In this document: piece by piece, positions 48,567 through 60,900 of the stretch
Layout of the letters: every line of letters begins with the position of its first letter
Numbering within the stretch: the first letter of the stretch is position 1
Assembly: GCF_017589495.1 (NCBI RefSeq)
Contig: NC_063198.1
Span: forward strand, 8,245,497-8,309,496
DNA: 64,000 nt
Reading direction: 5' to 3'
Source: Alosa alosa
Taxonomy: Eukaryota; Chordata; Actinopteri; Clupeiformes; Clupeidae
Translations under genes and position numbers: made by a program
The notes under the pieces: generated by a model
What the model saw: only the letters and a program-made list of their open reading frames with translations
What the model was told of the DNA's origin: nothing
The model's database searches: none

Positions 48567-50082
48567 CATCAGAACTCCCTATCCAAGGCACTTTTAATGG
48601 CCTTCCTCACAAAACTCCACTTCTCTTAATTGCAAATAATTAAAGTAGGAGGGAACCGCCACACAATGGTCTCTGAATCGTCGCAGTCAGAGTACTCTGG
48701 GTAGGAACCTTGAACCTACAACCAGCTCAATTCCACTCATATCTCTGCTTTCAGAGATTCCTTTGCCTGAACCCTGTGGCTTCAAGCCATGGATACAGTA
48801 CATGTGATGTTATACAGTATCATCAAACTGAAAAAGAGAGCATTTGAACAAAATATAGCAGTTTTCATCTAAAACACAGCAGTGGAAATTCTCAGAATAT
48901 TTGGCTGAAAATAGGATGAGCATACGTCAATATGAGACAGGGACATGGCCTTCTACATTGTGTGTGCATACCTCCAATGTTGAAGAAAGTATTTCACAAT
49001 CACCATCCTATAATGTGCTTTCTTTCCTGTATCCGAGGCTCTCCCTGGAGATGACCTGTTCATAATTACATGGGCATCCATCATTTTATGAATATGCCGA
49101 GAGCAGTATTACAAACACCGCCTTTGTCTGGCAGGTTTTAAAGAGAGCTTTAAACCCCCCTGCAACATAAGCTAGAATTTATTTCATCACAAAAATTAAT
49201 TTAGAAACTGGTACACTCTAATGGGTATTGAATACTCTCCTCCACCTTTCACAAACAGGCTGTGGAAAATGAGATTCATAAACAAAGTCGGTGAAAGCTG
49301 TCTTGCCTTTGTTTTATTTGTGCGCTGTTTTATATAATAACGCTGCCTTCTGCCCCTCCAGAGGTACAGCCCATGAGTCAGTGTGAAAACAAAATGTATT
49401 CCTTTATTTCTTCGCCACCCACCAATACTGTCTAACAAATAATATTTTGTCGGTAAATCTTAAATGAATGGGGCCACTGGCTTGCGGTGAGGAATAGGTG
49501 GTGGTTCTAAAGTGAGCGGTGAAGATAGGCTGAGCTTGTTCACCAGGGAGACAGGGAGAATAGGTTGGAGAGGGAGTGTAGAGGCATGGCTTTAATGGAA
49601 GCGTCTTTGTCTACCTTATCTTCACAAGGACAACGTGTTGAATGTGATTTAGATGGAGTGGTCAAATTATTTTGTTACCCTTTTGTGAGACTTTATTAAG
49701 GAATTATGTCTCTGATTGTGATTAGATAAATGTGAAATCATGTCATGTCACCCCATTATAAAATAACATTGTATGACACAATTGACGTTTGTCAATTGTC
49801 CTCAACAAAGCACATACAGGCCAATAGTTATCTGCAGCAAAACCACAGAACCAGTGTTTGAGATAAACCAGATAATACTACTAATAGTGTACTAATAGTG
49901 TATATAAAAGTGAATATCCAAGATTTCTAAATCGTTCTATCTTTTTAAGAAAAAAGTTAAAAAGCAATTTCTGTCTAATTATGTCTAATGTCCAATGTCC
50001 ACTGTACAATCATGCTATACTAACTTAAGGCCACCGGGTCTGATTTCTGACAATCGTAATTTCTAGTGTTTCCCTACTGGTG

Positions 50083-50360
50083 TGGGGGGGTGGGAGGTGG
50101 CGCGGCAGTATCCTTTTGGATACTGCGGTGATACCTGGGGTTTGTGTACTGTATTTTTTGTTTATGTTTTTGTTATGTTTTCCCGTGTACACTGTGTATT
50201 ATTCTTCTGTCTCAGGTTTCCCCGCTGACAAGCAGCTCCTTGCAGCTTTTTTGGGGCCTTTTCCTAATTCATATACTGACCACATATGAGATGTATATTT
50301 ATATAAGTATGATTGTAAGATATAAATAAAAATACATCGTATCGTATCGTATCGTACTAT
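50083..50360 (+). mobile_element. probable non-LTR retrotransposon 3' fragment with ATCGT tail
   Basis: T-rich sequence leads to TAAGATATAAATAAAAATAC and then a (CGTAT)n tail at 50336-50356. A 3' end with AATAAA-like signals followed by a pentanucleotide tandem is typical of truncated LINE or SINE copies. Family and left border are not determined. Confidence 0.45.
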
Positions 50361-50799
50361 AGATTGAGTATTGTACAATCATACTGAATGACATCACCTC
50401 ACATCTCAGTCCTTCCCTTCAGTGCACAACTGCAAAATGACATTTGTCTGAGTGTTCTTGACCATACTATACAAACGCCATTTCTAACAAAGCCTCTATC
50501 ACATCTACATGGGATTTATGGCATCATTACATGTGTGCTCCTGTGGTAGCAATTCGACTGTGTGGAACAGCATAGATAAGACCCCATAGGGCATGAATCT
50601 GCCCTCTCTATTCACAAGGATTCCCATAAAGGGGCAGTCGCTCCAGATCTATGGCCTATTCGCATGCTTATAGGCCTGTATACTAGAATGAAAGCCCATC
50701 CTTGAAAGCCCATATAGTGAACGACCTGCCTCCATAAATGAACAGGAGCCCAAAAGCAAACCCCGCTGTTGCTGATAAGCATCGCCAGCACCCGCAACC

Positions 50800-50800
50800 C

Positions 50801-50831
<31 letters not shown>
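50800..50831. repeat. (CA)n microsatellite
   Basis: About 15 CA units. Confidence 0.93.
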
Positions 50832-51240
50832 CGCCCAACCCTAGCACGTCCCCTGCTTGGTACTCTGTTCTTATCAAGGAATCGCCTCATAAATGACATC
50901 CTTTTTCACAATGAAAGTTATTACATTCTCCCCGGGGGGCTGTTACTTCAAAGAGCAATGAGTTTTAAATGTTTTCTTAGTCTAACAATGACACTGACTT
51001 ATGAGTCCCTTCACACCACCCGCACCCCCTCAGCCGCTCTCGCTTCACCCCTTTGGAAGCCACGGGATGCATTTGTTGTGTGACAGAGTGAGAGAGATCA
51101 TGCAGGGGGGAGAGCAGAAAGGAAAGGAACGCGTGGAAATGGGCCCCGACTGGGAAGAATGCTAATGGCCCCCCAACCGCCGGCCTGCATGATCGCTCGC
51201 TCACAGAAAAGCGCCAAGGTCACCCGTGTCCAACTGACAG

Positions 51241-51242
<2 letters not shown>

Positions 51243-51276
<34 letters not shown>
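51243..51276. repeat. (CA)n microsatellite
   Basis: About 16 CA units. Confidence 0.94.
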
Positions 51277-51277
<1 letters not shown>

Positions 51278-52324
51278 ACGGTCAGTCGCCTCTGAGTTAT
51301 AGCCCACTCCGACCTCCCTGTTATGAGAGCGCTGCTCCATGCGCTGAGGATCTATCAGCCACAGCGGCGGTGGCGGCGACGACAGAGTCAGCTCTGGACG
51401 GGGAGCCGATAAGCTGGACGAAGCGGTGACACAGAGCTACAAAAGGGGCGGTCAGAATGGGGGAGCTTGGCAGCGAGGCCCTCTAGGTGTGATAATGAAG
51501 GTCTTATTATTACGGGAGCCATGTGGCAAGCTGTAGTGGACGACAACTGAGGCTTTTAGCCGGTCGCCAGGGTTGGTGAAAGGGTGAGGGGAAAATGTTG
51601 AATGGCACAGCGGTCTTAATTCTTTCACCATCTTTTCTTGCTCAATTTACTCATCTTTATTCATTTATCATATTATTCTTTAGTTAATGGCTTGACTTTG
51701 GAAGCATTTCTGGACACCTTAGTCAGTCTGTTGAGGACCGTTTTTTACAAATGAACTAATCCTACATGATTTCTTTTGTGGTAGCATGGGATAGCCATGA
51801 AAAAATAATACTAAACAGTCCATGTTAGCCTCTCAATACTACAGAGCATTATCCCTACACTGGTGACACCAATTCATCTGTTTAGGAGAGCTTCTTCACT
51901 GAATCTAATCAGTGCTACTCACCAAGCAGCATGACACAAAACTTCATCACAATGGCATTACCCAACTCAAAACTAATACACTCGGCTTCCTTGGCACATA
52001 ATCCCTGCCCAGGGGAAAGGATGAAGTCGGCTGGAGCCACATATTGGCTGCCAGACTTTTGTGTTTAATTGAAGATCATTTCTGCGCATTGGAGACCGTA
52101 GAGACATTTGAAGCCCGACTACTCACAGTGTGGAGATAGAAGGTAGTCACACCACACTACTGTACATCACAAGCTGCAGACTCAACACTCACAATTAAAA
52201 ATGATGTTAGTTAAAAGTATAAAAGTACGTTTTTAGAGTCAAGCATTAGACAAGAACCGTATTTCCTTAGTGTCAAACTGAGAAAAAAAATGACGTGAGG
52301 AAAAGAGATGTTTTAATTGGCAGA

Positions 52325-52440
52325 GAGTAAAAGTAGATATACTTTTTAGATCCCGTGAGGGAAATTTGGTCTCTGCATTTAACCGGTGAATTAGTGAAAC
52401 ACACTGCACACAGTGAACTCACAGTTCTGGTAAACGAAGA
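52325..52440. mobile_element. fragment of a dispersed retrotransposon repeat
   Basis: Contains ATCCCGTGAGGGAAATTTGG, CTCTGCATTTAACC and GTGAATTAGTGAAACACACT, phrases that recur widely in teleost interspersed repeats (from memory). No coding sequence is present. Confidence 0.45.
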
Positions 52441-52527
52441 CATAGAAAACGCCACGCAGCCACCACGCAACTGACACGCAACAGACACGCAACGTTCACG
52501 TCACGCACCCGGTGTGAAACGGGCCTT
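52441..52527. mobile_element. hAT-like terminal fragment
   Basis: A string of GACACGCAAC-type units ends in CCGGTGTGAAACGGGCCTTA, which resembles the terminus of hAT-type elements of the 'TAAGGCCCGTTTCACAC' kind. Only one end is seen, so this is a fragment or the partner end is diverged. Confidence 0.4.
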
Positions 52528-52846
52528 AGCCATGCCACCACCGCGCATGCAGCCCAGTGGGTCATTGTTTTGTTTTCGTTTTCTTATGGTAGTGAATTCC
52601 CCTGTGGGCTGGACATGGTAGCTGAAAAGCAGGGCTCTGCTGGGGAGGTAAATGGTTCTGCTTCAGTAATGTCTGAGACTCAACACAACTGAAATACTGT
52701 ATTGTCACAGTCAGGAGCTAAATACAAAACTAGTCTCTGTCTGAAATGCCAGACTATTCCCCCAATAACTGGGCCTCCATTTTATTTTCAGTCTACTCTA
52801 TCTTTTCCAAGCTCACCAATGCATGCAATCACCTGTCCTCCAGGCC

Positions 52847-52920
52847 TCTCTCTCTCTCTCTCCATCTTCATCCCTATCTCTCTCTCCATCCCTCTCTGTC
52901 TCTCTCTCTCTCTCTCCCTC
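52847..52920. repeat. CT-rich tract
   Basis: CT units with CCATC interruptions. Confidence 0.9.
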
Positions 52921-53788
52921 ATTCTCTCCTTGACTGCTGCTGGTCACCTGCTGAGCACCTCTCCATCTGCTCTGCGCACTGCCGCCATCGCGACTTTCCC
53001 TCAAACTTGAACTCGCTGTTCGTTCCCCTCGCAATGGCACCGGGGGCGCCACGGGAGGCTCTTTAATACCTTAGGCGTCTAAATTTAGCTGAAAACGATA
53101 TTATGATAATGTCTAGTGGTAATGTTTTAATTATATCAATCAGATTACTCAGAGGGGTCCTCGTGCCTCATTTCATTCCAGGCAGCCCGGGGTCTGCAGA
53201 GTAATAAAAAGAGCCGTTATATTAAAGTCTTCTGATGAACCGTCTGCCCTGTAAGTGATCTAAGACTAATCTATGGAGTTAGAGACTGAGAGCAAGGACT
53301 CACAGTCTGCTGGAAATGACAAGGCAGCAAAGTCTTATCGTTTCACTAATGGCAGTCTCAGTTTTTTTTTTATGTGTGTCTTTCTCCCATGTCTCGTCTC
53401 CCATATTCTGGATTAATTTACTGTAAGCTCACTTCAATATCAGGCCCAGGAGCAGGGAGCTAAAGCATAATACAGCACGTGGAGGTCCAATATTAGAAAA
53501 GGGGCTCATGGATGACAGAATTTCAATGGCATCCCTTTTGAACTTTGGTCTTTGCCAAAGGGTTAAATGGTATGTGCAGGCAGAGACACACTGGGACACA
53601 ACTGGCCACACTGGGGGAATAAAGAGCCTCAGTGTCAGTTAATGGGATCCATTCACCTTCATCAGCTGCACTTTCAGAAGACATACTTCTCTCATACAAT
53701 GTCAGTGTTGTACTGTAGGTAAGTAAATCAATTCTTAATTTCCACGGCGTTACAGGAGCTGGTCTCTGAGGACCTTGAGAGTATTGAG

Positions 53789-53790
<2 letters not shown>

Positions 53791-53834
<44 letters not shown>
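53791..53834. repeat. (GA)n microsatellite
   Basis: About 21 GA units. Confidence 0.96.
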
Positions 53835-53837
<3 letters not shown>

Positions 53838-53926
53838 GTGGGGAGCGTGAGAGTCTTTGTATTGCAGTTTGAAGGTTTTCTTGAGAGATAGGGAGAGTAA
53901 GAGAGATGGAGATAGAGAAAGAAAGA

Positions 53927-54045
53927 ATGAATGAATGAATGAATAAATGAATGCATGAATAAATGAACAAATGAACAAATGAATGAATGAATGAACGAAA
54001 GACAGAAAGAAAGAACGAAAGAAAGAAAAAAGAAAGAGAAAAGGG
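53927..54045. repeat. (GAAT)n then (GAAA)n tetranucleotide repeats
   Basis: GAATGAAT units with GAATAAAT and GAACAAAT variants pass into GAAAGAAA units. Confidence 0.94.
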
Positions 54046-55280
54046 AAATGGCTGCATTTGTGCCTAAGGCCTCCCTCCCTGTCAGTATTTTATCAATGCT
54101 GCCCTCTCCGCCCCACTTCCTACAGACACACACAAATCAGAAACGCAATCAAGCCTGCAACCCACAAGAGCACTCAAGTCATCACCAAGAAGAAAAAACA
54201 CAGACAAGCGATTTAACCCTTTTACCCTGATCAAGCACTCCAAACCATGCAAAAGGCGAGCATAAACGGAATTCCGCCATGACAACCTATAATTCAAAAG
54301 TCCATTACTGCTCTGTTGAGTTGGTCCAGGGCGAGAAAAAACACCCTGTTGGGGACTTGCTGAGGAGTAAACATGTGTCACATGAAAATGATAGACTCGG
54401 ACCATATTTTTGATTGCTCATGATTTGTTTTCAGGCACCAGCAAAGTCTGGGGCCAATAATGAGGTGAGGCTCTTGAACGAACTCTCAAGAAAATGTCTA
54501 CAAAGGGGAAAGGAGGGAATAACAGAGCATGATGTTTTTGATGAGACAAACAAGCACAAAAAAATGTTTTGTCTATTCCGAGTTTACTTTATTGTGTCTG
54601 TGTACGACTTATGTCTTTTACCTGGGATGTCGCTTTCTTGTAAGATAGTAACTATGCTAGGATGTTCTTTTGTTTTCTATCTTTGTATTCAAATGCCTCG
54701 TCCCTGACCCCTTGGATCCGACAAGCAAAGTCTAAAAATAGCACCATGAGGTGTCTTCAAGGAGAGGAATCAAAGTTGTGACACATCAAGCTTAAAAACG
54801 TTAAGAAAATCAAAGTGTTTAACCTGATAAAGTTATTTAGGTAGTGCGCACCATTCCTAGATTTTCTCTTTTTAATCTTTGGACAGGTATGATGGGTTTC
54901 TTGGTAGCCTGACTGATCAAATGCCTCCTGACAGAGTCTCATGGAGCTGAGGAGAATATCACTCTCTTATGGAGCCATGTACCCAGTGAGGAAATGCTGC
55001 ACACTGCACAGCACATCCACAACTGTATTATTTCCCTCTAACATTTACTCTATTTTCGGCTGGCCACTGAGACAGTGGACAGAGCAGGACGGGACAGTGA
55101 CGTGACGGCATCAGGAAGAATGAGCTTCACTGACGGCCCTGACCTATGAGTCGCCGCGGACGGAGAGAGAGAGAGAGCGACTGCCGTCCAGGGTTCATTA
55201 TCGGCCTTGTATGAACGCATTAGTGTCTCCTGGTCTCCACCTGAGCCCCCCACACTCCATCTCGCCGCCTGCCCTGACGT

Positions 55281-55316
55281 CTTCCTCCTCCTCCTCCTCC
55301 TCTTCCTCCTCCTCAT
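55281..55316. repeat. (CCT)n trinucleotide repeat
   Basis: About ten CCT units with one CTT break. Confidence 0.92.
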
Positions 55317-55562
55317 CTTGTCTCTCTCTTCATCACGGCCAGCAGACAGCGGCGAGAGTTGGACGTGAGCATGTGTATTAAATGCCACACACAATCAGGG
55401 CAGACGTGCATGTCGGAGGGCCTGACGGAGGAGACAGAGATGGAGACGGAGATGGTGGCGTGCGCCCCAATTTCCCCCTGATTAGACAATCAGATCATGA
55501 TGACACACATGAAGGAGGCAGATGGTGCCGCTTTCCTGTTGTTTATTTATTAATGCGCTTAG

Positions 55563-55567
<5 letters not shown>

Positions 55568-55593
<26 letters not shown>
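55568..55593. repeat. (CT)n microsatellite
   Basis: About 12 CT units. Confidence 0.92.
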
Positions 55594-55598
<5 letters not shown>

Positions 55599-55704
55599 CA
55601 CGCGCATTTTTATCTGGAGTGGCCTGTTTGCCATGCTGAGAATTAGACTTTGATGTTGTGATTTTCTGCAGTGGATTAGATTATATTTATATCTAGTGTT
55701 TGCT

Positions 55705-55708
<4 letters not shown>

Positions 55709-55765
<57 letters not shown>

Positions 55766-55810
55766 GTGTGTGTGTGTGTATGCACACGAATGCATTTGTG
55801 TGTGTGAGAG
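55709..55810. repeat. (GT)n/(GA)n compound microsatellite
   Basis: GT run, GA run (55744-55766), then interrupted GT. Confidence 0.94.
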
Positions 55811-56012
55811 TGTGTCATGTGAGAGTGTGTCAGTGTGTGGTGATATTTTCCCTGATTTCAAATTGTCAGATAGCTCACAGCTCTTACTCAGCCTCTGAAA
55901 TGGTTGTTAGCATCCCTACATATTTGCAGGCTACATATTTTACTATTATTATACACTGGTATACAGAAATCATTACCTCTCGAAGCAATTCAAAAGCTCT
56001 GTGTATTGAGTA

Positions 56013-56016
<4 letters not shown>

Positions 56017-56074
<58 letters not shown>

Positions 56075-56107
56075 TGTGTGTGTGTGTCTGTGTGTGTGTG
56101 TCTGTGT
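56017..56107. repeat. (GT)n microsatellite
   Basis: GT units with three GTCTGTG interruptions at the end. Confidence 0.96.
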
Positions 56108-56340
56108 CTAATGAAGTTAATACTCTACAGCAGAGCTGGCTGTGGATGGCTACGCCACCTTTAAGGCAGCGTCTGAAGCAAGTCAGCTTACGGACGAGGC
56201 AGAGTGAGTGTGACAGCGGGCGTGATTGCCATTTGTCTCTGACAGGTTCACTGCTGAGTGACTGCGGACAGATACAATGTGCTCCACAGCAGAACGGGCC
56301 GCACAAGAGATACAGGACAAACACAAACAGCCAGAGAGCT

Positions 56341-56500
56341 GGAGAGAGAGAGAGAGATGGAGAGAGAGAGATGGAGAGAGAGAGAGATGGAGAGAGAGAG
56401 AGACGAGAGGTGAATTGACAGATACACAGGCTGAAGGAAAAAGAAAGTACAAGAGAAAGTCAAGAAGTGAAAGAGAAAGAGAGATAGATGATGAGGTAAG

Positions 56501-56534
<34 letters not shown>

Positions 56535-56647
56535 TGGAGAGAGAGAGAGACGAGAGGTGAATTGACAGATACACAGGCTGAAGGAAAAAGAAAGTACAAG
56601 AGAAAGTCAAGAAGTGAAAGAGAAAGAGAGATAGATGATGAGGTAAG

Positions 56648-56693
<46 letters not shown>

Positions 56694-56755
56694 AAGAGAG
56701 ATGGATGATGAGGTACGGAGAGGCATGGATGTAGAGAAGAGAGAGAGAGAGAGAC
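56341..56755. repeat. GA-rich region with a 147-bp tandem duplication
   Basis: A block from about 56404 (CGAGAGGTGAATTGACAGAT onward) recurs at 56551, essentially identical for over 100 bp. A partial third copy of the GATGATGAGGTA-GGAGAG part lies near 56704. It sits about 70 bp from the donor of the first MAM exon and is CT-rich in the transcript. Confidence 0.94.
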
Positions 56756-56822
56756 ACACACACACAGACAAACAGAAAGAGTGGTAAGGTAAGAAAGGGG
56801 TTGAGGGAGAAGACTTTCTTAC

Positions 56823-56948
56823 CCGTGGGAATGGCGGCTTCCATTGTGGGCTTCTCCCATGTGTTGACTTGCTCCCAGGCGAAGCCTGTGGTCCCCAGAG
56901 CCACACTGTAGCCACAGCTGCTGTAGTGCTCTTCAAACGTACAGCTGC
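56823..56948 (-). CDS. ptprt: ptprt exon: first half of the MAM domain
   Basis: Encodes the start of the extracellular MAM domain of a type IIb receptor tyrosine phosphatase, a cell-surface protein whose MAM, Ig and FN3 modules mediate homophilic adhesion. Seen: 41 whole codons between split glycine codons, with the motifs CTFEEHYSSCGYSVAL and GFAWEQVNTWEKP. These carry the first two of the four conserved MAM cysteines. The acceptor reads tcctgcag/GCAGC and the donor ACGG/gtaagaa. The exon starts in phase 2 and ends one base into a codon, which matches the next exon at 35985. The residues fit remembered vertebrate PTPRT better than PTPRM, PTPRK or PTPRU. The open frame runs on into flanking GA-rich DNA on both sides; that part is intron. 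The preceding signal-peptide exon is not in the window. By family gene structure this would be exon 2 (inference). Confidence 0.93.
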
Positions 56949-57087
56949 CTGCAGGACATGGGAGAAGGGGGCATATGTCAACATGATTAAGCCACACACT
57001 CACATCGTTATTTTATCTCTGCTAAATAATGATTTTCCACTACATTAGGCTTCGTGTTTAGCCAGGAGCCATGGATTCAAAAGAAAG

Positions 57088-57124
57088 AGGAGGAGGAGGA
57101 GGAGGCGAAGGAGAAGAAGAAGAA
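57088..57124. repeat. (GGA)n/(GAA)n trinucleotide tract
   Basis: GGAGGAGGA then GAAGAAGAA units. Confidence 0.92.
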
Positions 57125-57842
57125 ATATCTCTAATTAAATGAACTCTTTGTGATGCATGTTTTAATTGCGGTGAACAATTTAGAGGAATGCGGTTTTCAA
57201 GCAATCATTCGGCTTCTCCTATTTTGTTTTTTGTTGTTGTAGTTTCTTGGTAATTCTACAATGTTTACTGTGTAACTGTGGTATGTGTCTTCACATTACG
57301 AAATTGTGAGATTGCCTTCAGGTTCATTAAAATTCATCATCTGTGCATTAAGTACATGTCGTCAGATAATCATGTGCCGCTACATATCGGATGAAGAAAT
57401 GTTGGCCCAGCAAATCAATCTTTTGTCTTTGAGCTAAAGACCAAACCCCACTAAACAACAACAAGATTGTAGGCTTCCAGTTTTGAGCAGCAGGATCATT
57501 AGATTCCAACAACGTCATTCTTTAATTTCATTAATAACATGGATGCACTGCCTTACACGCCAATGTATCAGGCATCCAGCTTAATTAAACCATCCCTCTA
57601 ACAATGACACAGGTTTGCACAGCACATCCACACATGTGGGGAGACAAGCCAGACAAAAGGCAAGAGGATGATTAAGTTATCCCTAATGTGTGTAATCCTT
57701 GGCTTCTAATTGACTTTGAAACAGAAAAGCCAGTCTTGCTCATAGAGGATCTTCAGCTGCCCCAGAATGTAATTTTCACATTCGATATCAAACGTGTCAA
57801 ACAATTAGTGCAGGCAGCACATGCTGTCGCTCTGATACTCTG

Positions 57843-57844
<2 letters not shown>

Positions 57845-57898
<54 letters not shown>
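57845..57898. repeat. (GT)n microsatellite
   Basis: About 26 perfect GT units. Confidence 0.97.
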
Positions 57899-57901
<3 letters not shown>

Positions 57902-58866
57902 CAAGCGCATGAGCAGTGGGGAGAAATTAACACGAGACAAACACAAGCAGAAGCCCTTCATCTCGCCTAATTAATGTTCCCTTCCAATTTGATCCATTAT
58001 TGATAAGTTGCCCAAAGGAGAGAAGCAAGTTTTGTTTTTTTCCTTCATTGGCGGTGGTTGACTAAGACGAGCTTTTGCCCGCGAGGCAGCAAGACTGCGT
58101 TTATAGCCCCTGATGTTACATGACATGCTTTATATACATAGATGATGCCTACTACTAGCAGAGCAGAGCTCTTCCTGTGAGGCACAAAGTCAACAGCCTC
58201 TTTAGGATTCACTGCTTCATGTTGTTGTTTTTCCCTCCAGAGCACCGCCTGATAAGCCAGGCAGATCTGGAGGAAAGAGGAGGAGAGGAGGCCTCACATT
58301 ACGCACATCTGTTCTACTCTCGGAAGACTTCTGGGGAGATTCAAATGAGCCAGCATCCAAGAACTACATGCCAGTGGTACTTTCTGTCTGTCTGAAGACT
58401 TCTTTTTTTTTTTTTTTTTAAATGTTAATTACAATATCGACTTTTGAGGACTCGATGAGTCCTGCACTCACACTTGAAAGCCGAATGCTGCATTTTGGCA
58501 CTCATTAGCAACTCATGAGGAAAAATAAACCACTAAGAAAATTCCGAAGCAAGTGCCTGGAGAACAATGCACCGGGGAGCAAACAATACCAGAGGCCTGG
58601 GCGGTGAGATAGAAACCTCTGTTATCTGTTCCGACCTCTCCTAACCTTACACAGGCTCGCTCTGATTCAGTGGTTACATCTGGAGGCCGTCAATCCAACC
58701 GTTGCAGAAAAAGATGAAGGGCACTGATTCAGAAAGCCCCATGTTTAAAACTGCGCTAATGAATATTCAAGAGGCGCGGGGCTGGAGGCCACCACAGAAT
58801 TGAGCCCTGGACTCTCTCGACGCCCTCACCACTTCCGCTCAGCAGTCTCCTTCGACGCACTGACCT

Positions 58867-58869
<3 letters not shown>

Positions 58870-58908
<39 letters not shown>
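58870..58908. repeat. (CT)n microsatellite
   Basis: About 19 CT units. Confidence 0.96.
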
Positions 58909-58910
<2 letters not shown>

Positions 58911-58982
58911 GCAGAGACAGTGATGGCTGATCTGTGGTGATGCGACACAGTTAAGAATCCCACACACAGAACCCACAGCCGC

Positions 58983-59037
58983 CAAGTGGCTCAAGTGGCT
59001 CAAGCCCTCAAGCCCGCAAGCCCCACCCCACCCCACC

Positions 59038-59109
<72 letters not shown>
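58983..59109. repeat. short tandems, (CCCCA)n and (CA)n
   Basis: AAGTGGCTC twice and CAAGCC-type units, then CCCCA repeats, then about 35 CA units. Confidence 0.93.
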
Positions 59110-59712
59110 AACCTCCCCCCCCACCGTCCCCTTCTCCCCCTCCAGCCTCCGATCATAGTTAAATGACATTAAATTTACTGTCATCTCTTAGGATTTAATT
59201 ACATCAGTTAGTGAAACATATGTCTTCATGTTCTTTTTCCTCTCGTTTTCTCCCCTGACCCCCAACTCCTTCCTTCCAGCATTTTTCATCAAGCTAGCTG
59301 ACAAATATATGCTCAGAACTAAACCTATTATACCCAGGCCAGTAAACAGGCATAATGGCAGAAACTGTTCATTATTAGACCAATCGATGAAGACAAACAG
59401 GGGGCGGGAGATCTGAATGGATGCCCTTTATATCTGTCCTGCACCATCATTTCTCAAATTAAACACAGCTTATAGGCAAGGATGCCATCCGACCGCCATG
59501 CGTGGAAGCAAACAAGCCGTGTCAGGTCTATAAAAGCCGTGTTTGTAATGTTGCTTTTTTCTGCCTGATTGAAACGAGCAAAACAACAAGCTGGACTAAC
59601 TGTTGCTGTTGGACATGGGCTTTAGCGGGAAAGGAGGACAGGAGGCTGACGGCCATGCAGCCTATCGCTTTGGACAGGAGTGAGGACAGTGAGTGAGCAG
59701 GCTGATTTAATG

Positions 59713-59715
<3 letters not shown>

Positions 59716-59751
<36 letters not shown>

Positions 59752-59758
59752 AACACAC
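59716..59758. repeat. (CA)n microsatellite
   Basis: About 15 CA units followed by AAACACAAACAC. Confidence 0.94.
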
Positions 59759-60650
59759 AAGTCTTGAGTGTTGCACAGCTATGCCAGTCAGATTGAATTA
59801 ACCAAGAGTCATTTGACAAGGCAGACAACAGCATCGACACAAGAACTCCAAACAACACACACATGTAGCCTTCACATACACACTCACACTCCTATACAGA
59901 TACAGAGAGAGGGGGGGGGGGTGAACACACCAGACTTGTAACTCATTCGATTTAGCAGCTCCTTCAGCCTTGGCTAATTCTGCCTTTTCCGCTTGGCCTG
60001 CACCCTTTAACCTTGTCAGCCCAGGCCACCGAGCCCATCTCCTCCTGACACTCCATCTCCATCTCACCTCTGCGCCAAGCGCAATTCCCTCGGACCCTCA
60101 CCATCGGACGGAGACGTGTCACGTCCACACTACCAGGAAGAGCTCTCGTCTCCCGAGACCTCACAGATTGCAGCGAGAAAGACAGGATGCTCTCTCAAAA
60201 TGAACAACCGTGAACTCTCAATGACTTTTCTTTGTTAAAACAAAACTAACATTTAACAGCCAAATACTGTTTGTGAGTATGCTGTGCTGTCCAGTGAGAG
60301 AATCAAAGAAAAGGCTGTGCTATAGATGTGATGTGTGAAATGCATGCTGATTATATACACTGACCTTATCTTATGCCTTATGTTACATAAACAAGGCCCA
60401 GATTTGGTGTGCTCAGATCAGATCAGAGACTTTTCTACTCCACAGTAAACCCATCTGCCGTGTATTTTACACAACATTTCCTTTGGTTTATATTGAGAGC
60501 TAAGTCAGTGTCTGACAGAAGTACACCGGCAGTAGGGCCTCTCACACCTTTAGTGGTGGGATATATGTAGGGTGTCCAGTGGATAAAATAAATGGCTAAT
60601 TTTTAGGAGTTAATTTTAATTGGCGGCTCAGCAGCTCTTCCCTTCCTCTC

Positions 60651-60900
60651 ATCTTCCTTCTTCCCTTTCTCTCATCTTCTCTCCTTCTCTACCTCCTCTC
60701 TTCCCTCCCTCTCGTCTTCCCTCCCTCTCTACCTCCTCTCTTCCCTCCCTCTCGTCTTCCCTCCCTCTCTACCTCCTCTCTTCCCTCCCTCTCGTCTTCC
60801 CTCCCTCTCTACCTCCTCTCTTCCCTCCCTCTTGTCTTCCCTCCCTCTCTACCTCCTCTCTTCCCTCCCTCTCGTCTTCCCTCCCTCTCTACCTCCTCTC
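60651..60900. repeat. polypyrimidine minisatellite, 40-bp unit
   Basis: ACCTCCTCTC marks units at 60691, 60731, 60771, 60811, 60851 and 60891, an exact 40-bp period. The only variation noted in the core copies is CTCGTC to CTTGTC in one. The minus strand is almost all purine. Confidence 0.96.

Larger units (their letters stand above)
35986..56822 (-). other. ptprt: large ptprt intron inside the MAM domain
   Basis: About 20.8 kb, phase 1. It holds the MITE at 45241-45489, a telomere-like repeat block (45752-45916), probable retrotransposon fragments (50083-50360, 52325-52440), a hAT-like end (about 52441-52527), many GA/CT and CA/GT arrays, and a 147-bp duplication near the exon. The intervals 36050-38520, 40170-41630, 41700-42240, 42680-43280, 46110-48080, 48570-50070, 51300-52260 and 54050-55270 are mostly unique sequence without a gene and are the best places to look for conserved noncoding elements. 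Confidence 0.75.

Noticed and set aside
56248..57003. 251-codon minus-strand open frame
   Set aside because: It contains the real MAM exon, but the rest is Ser-Leu codons from GA/CT repeats and intron beyond the splice sites.
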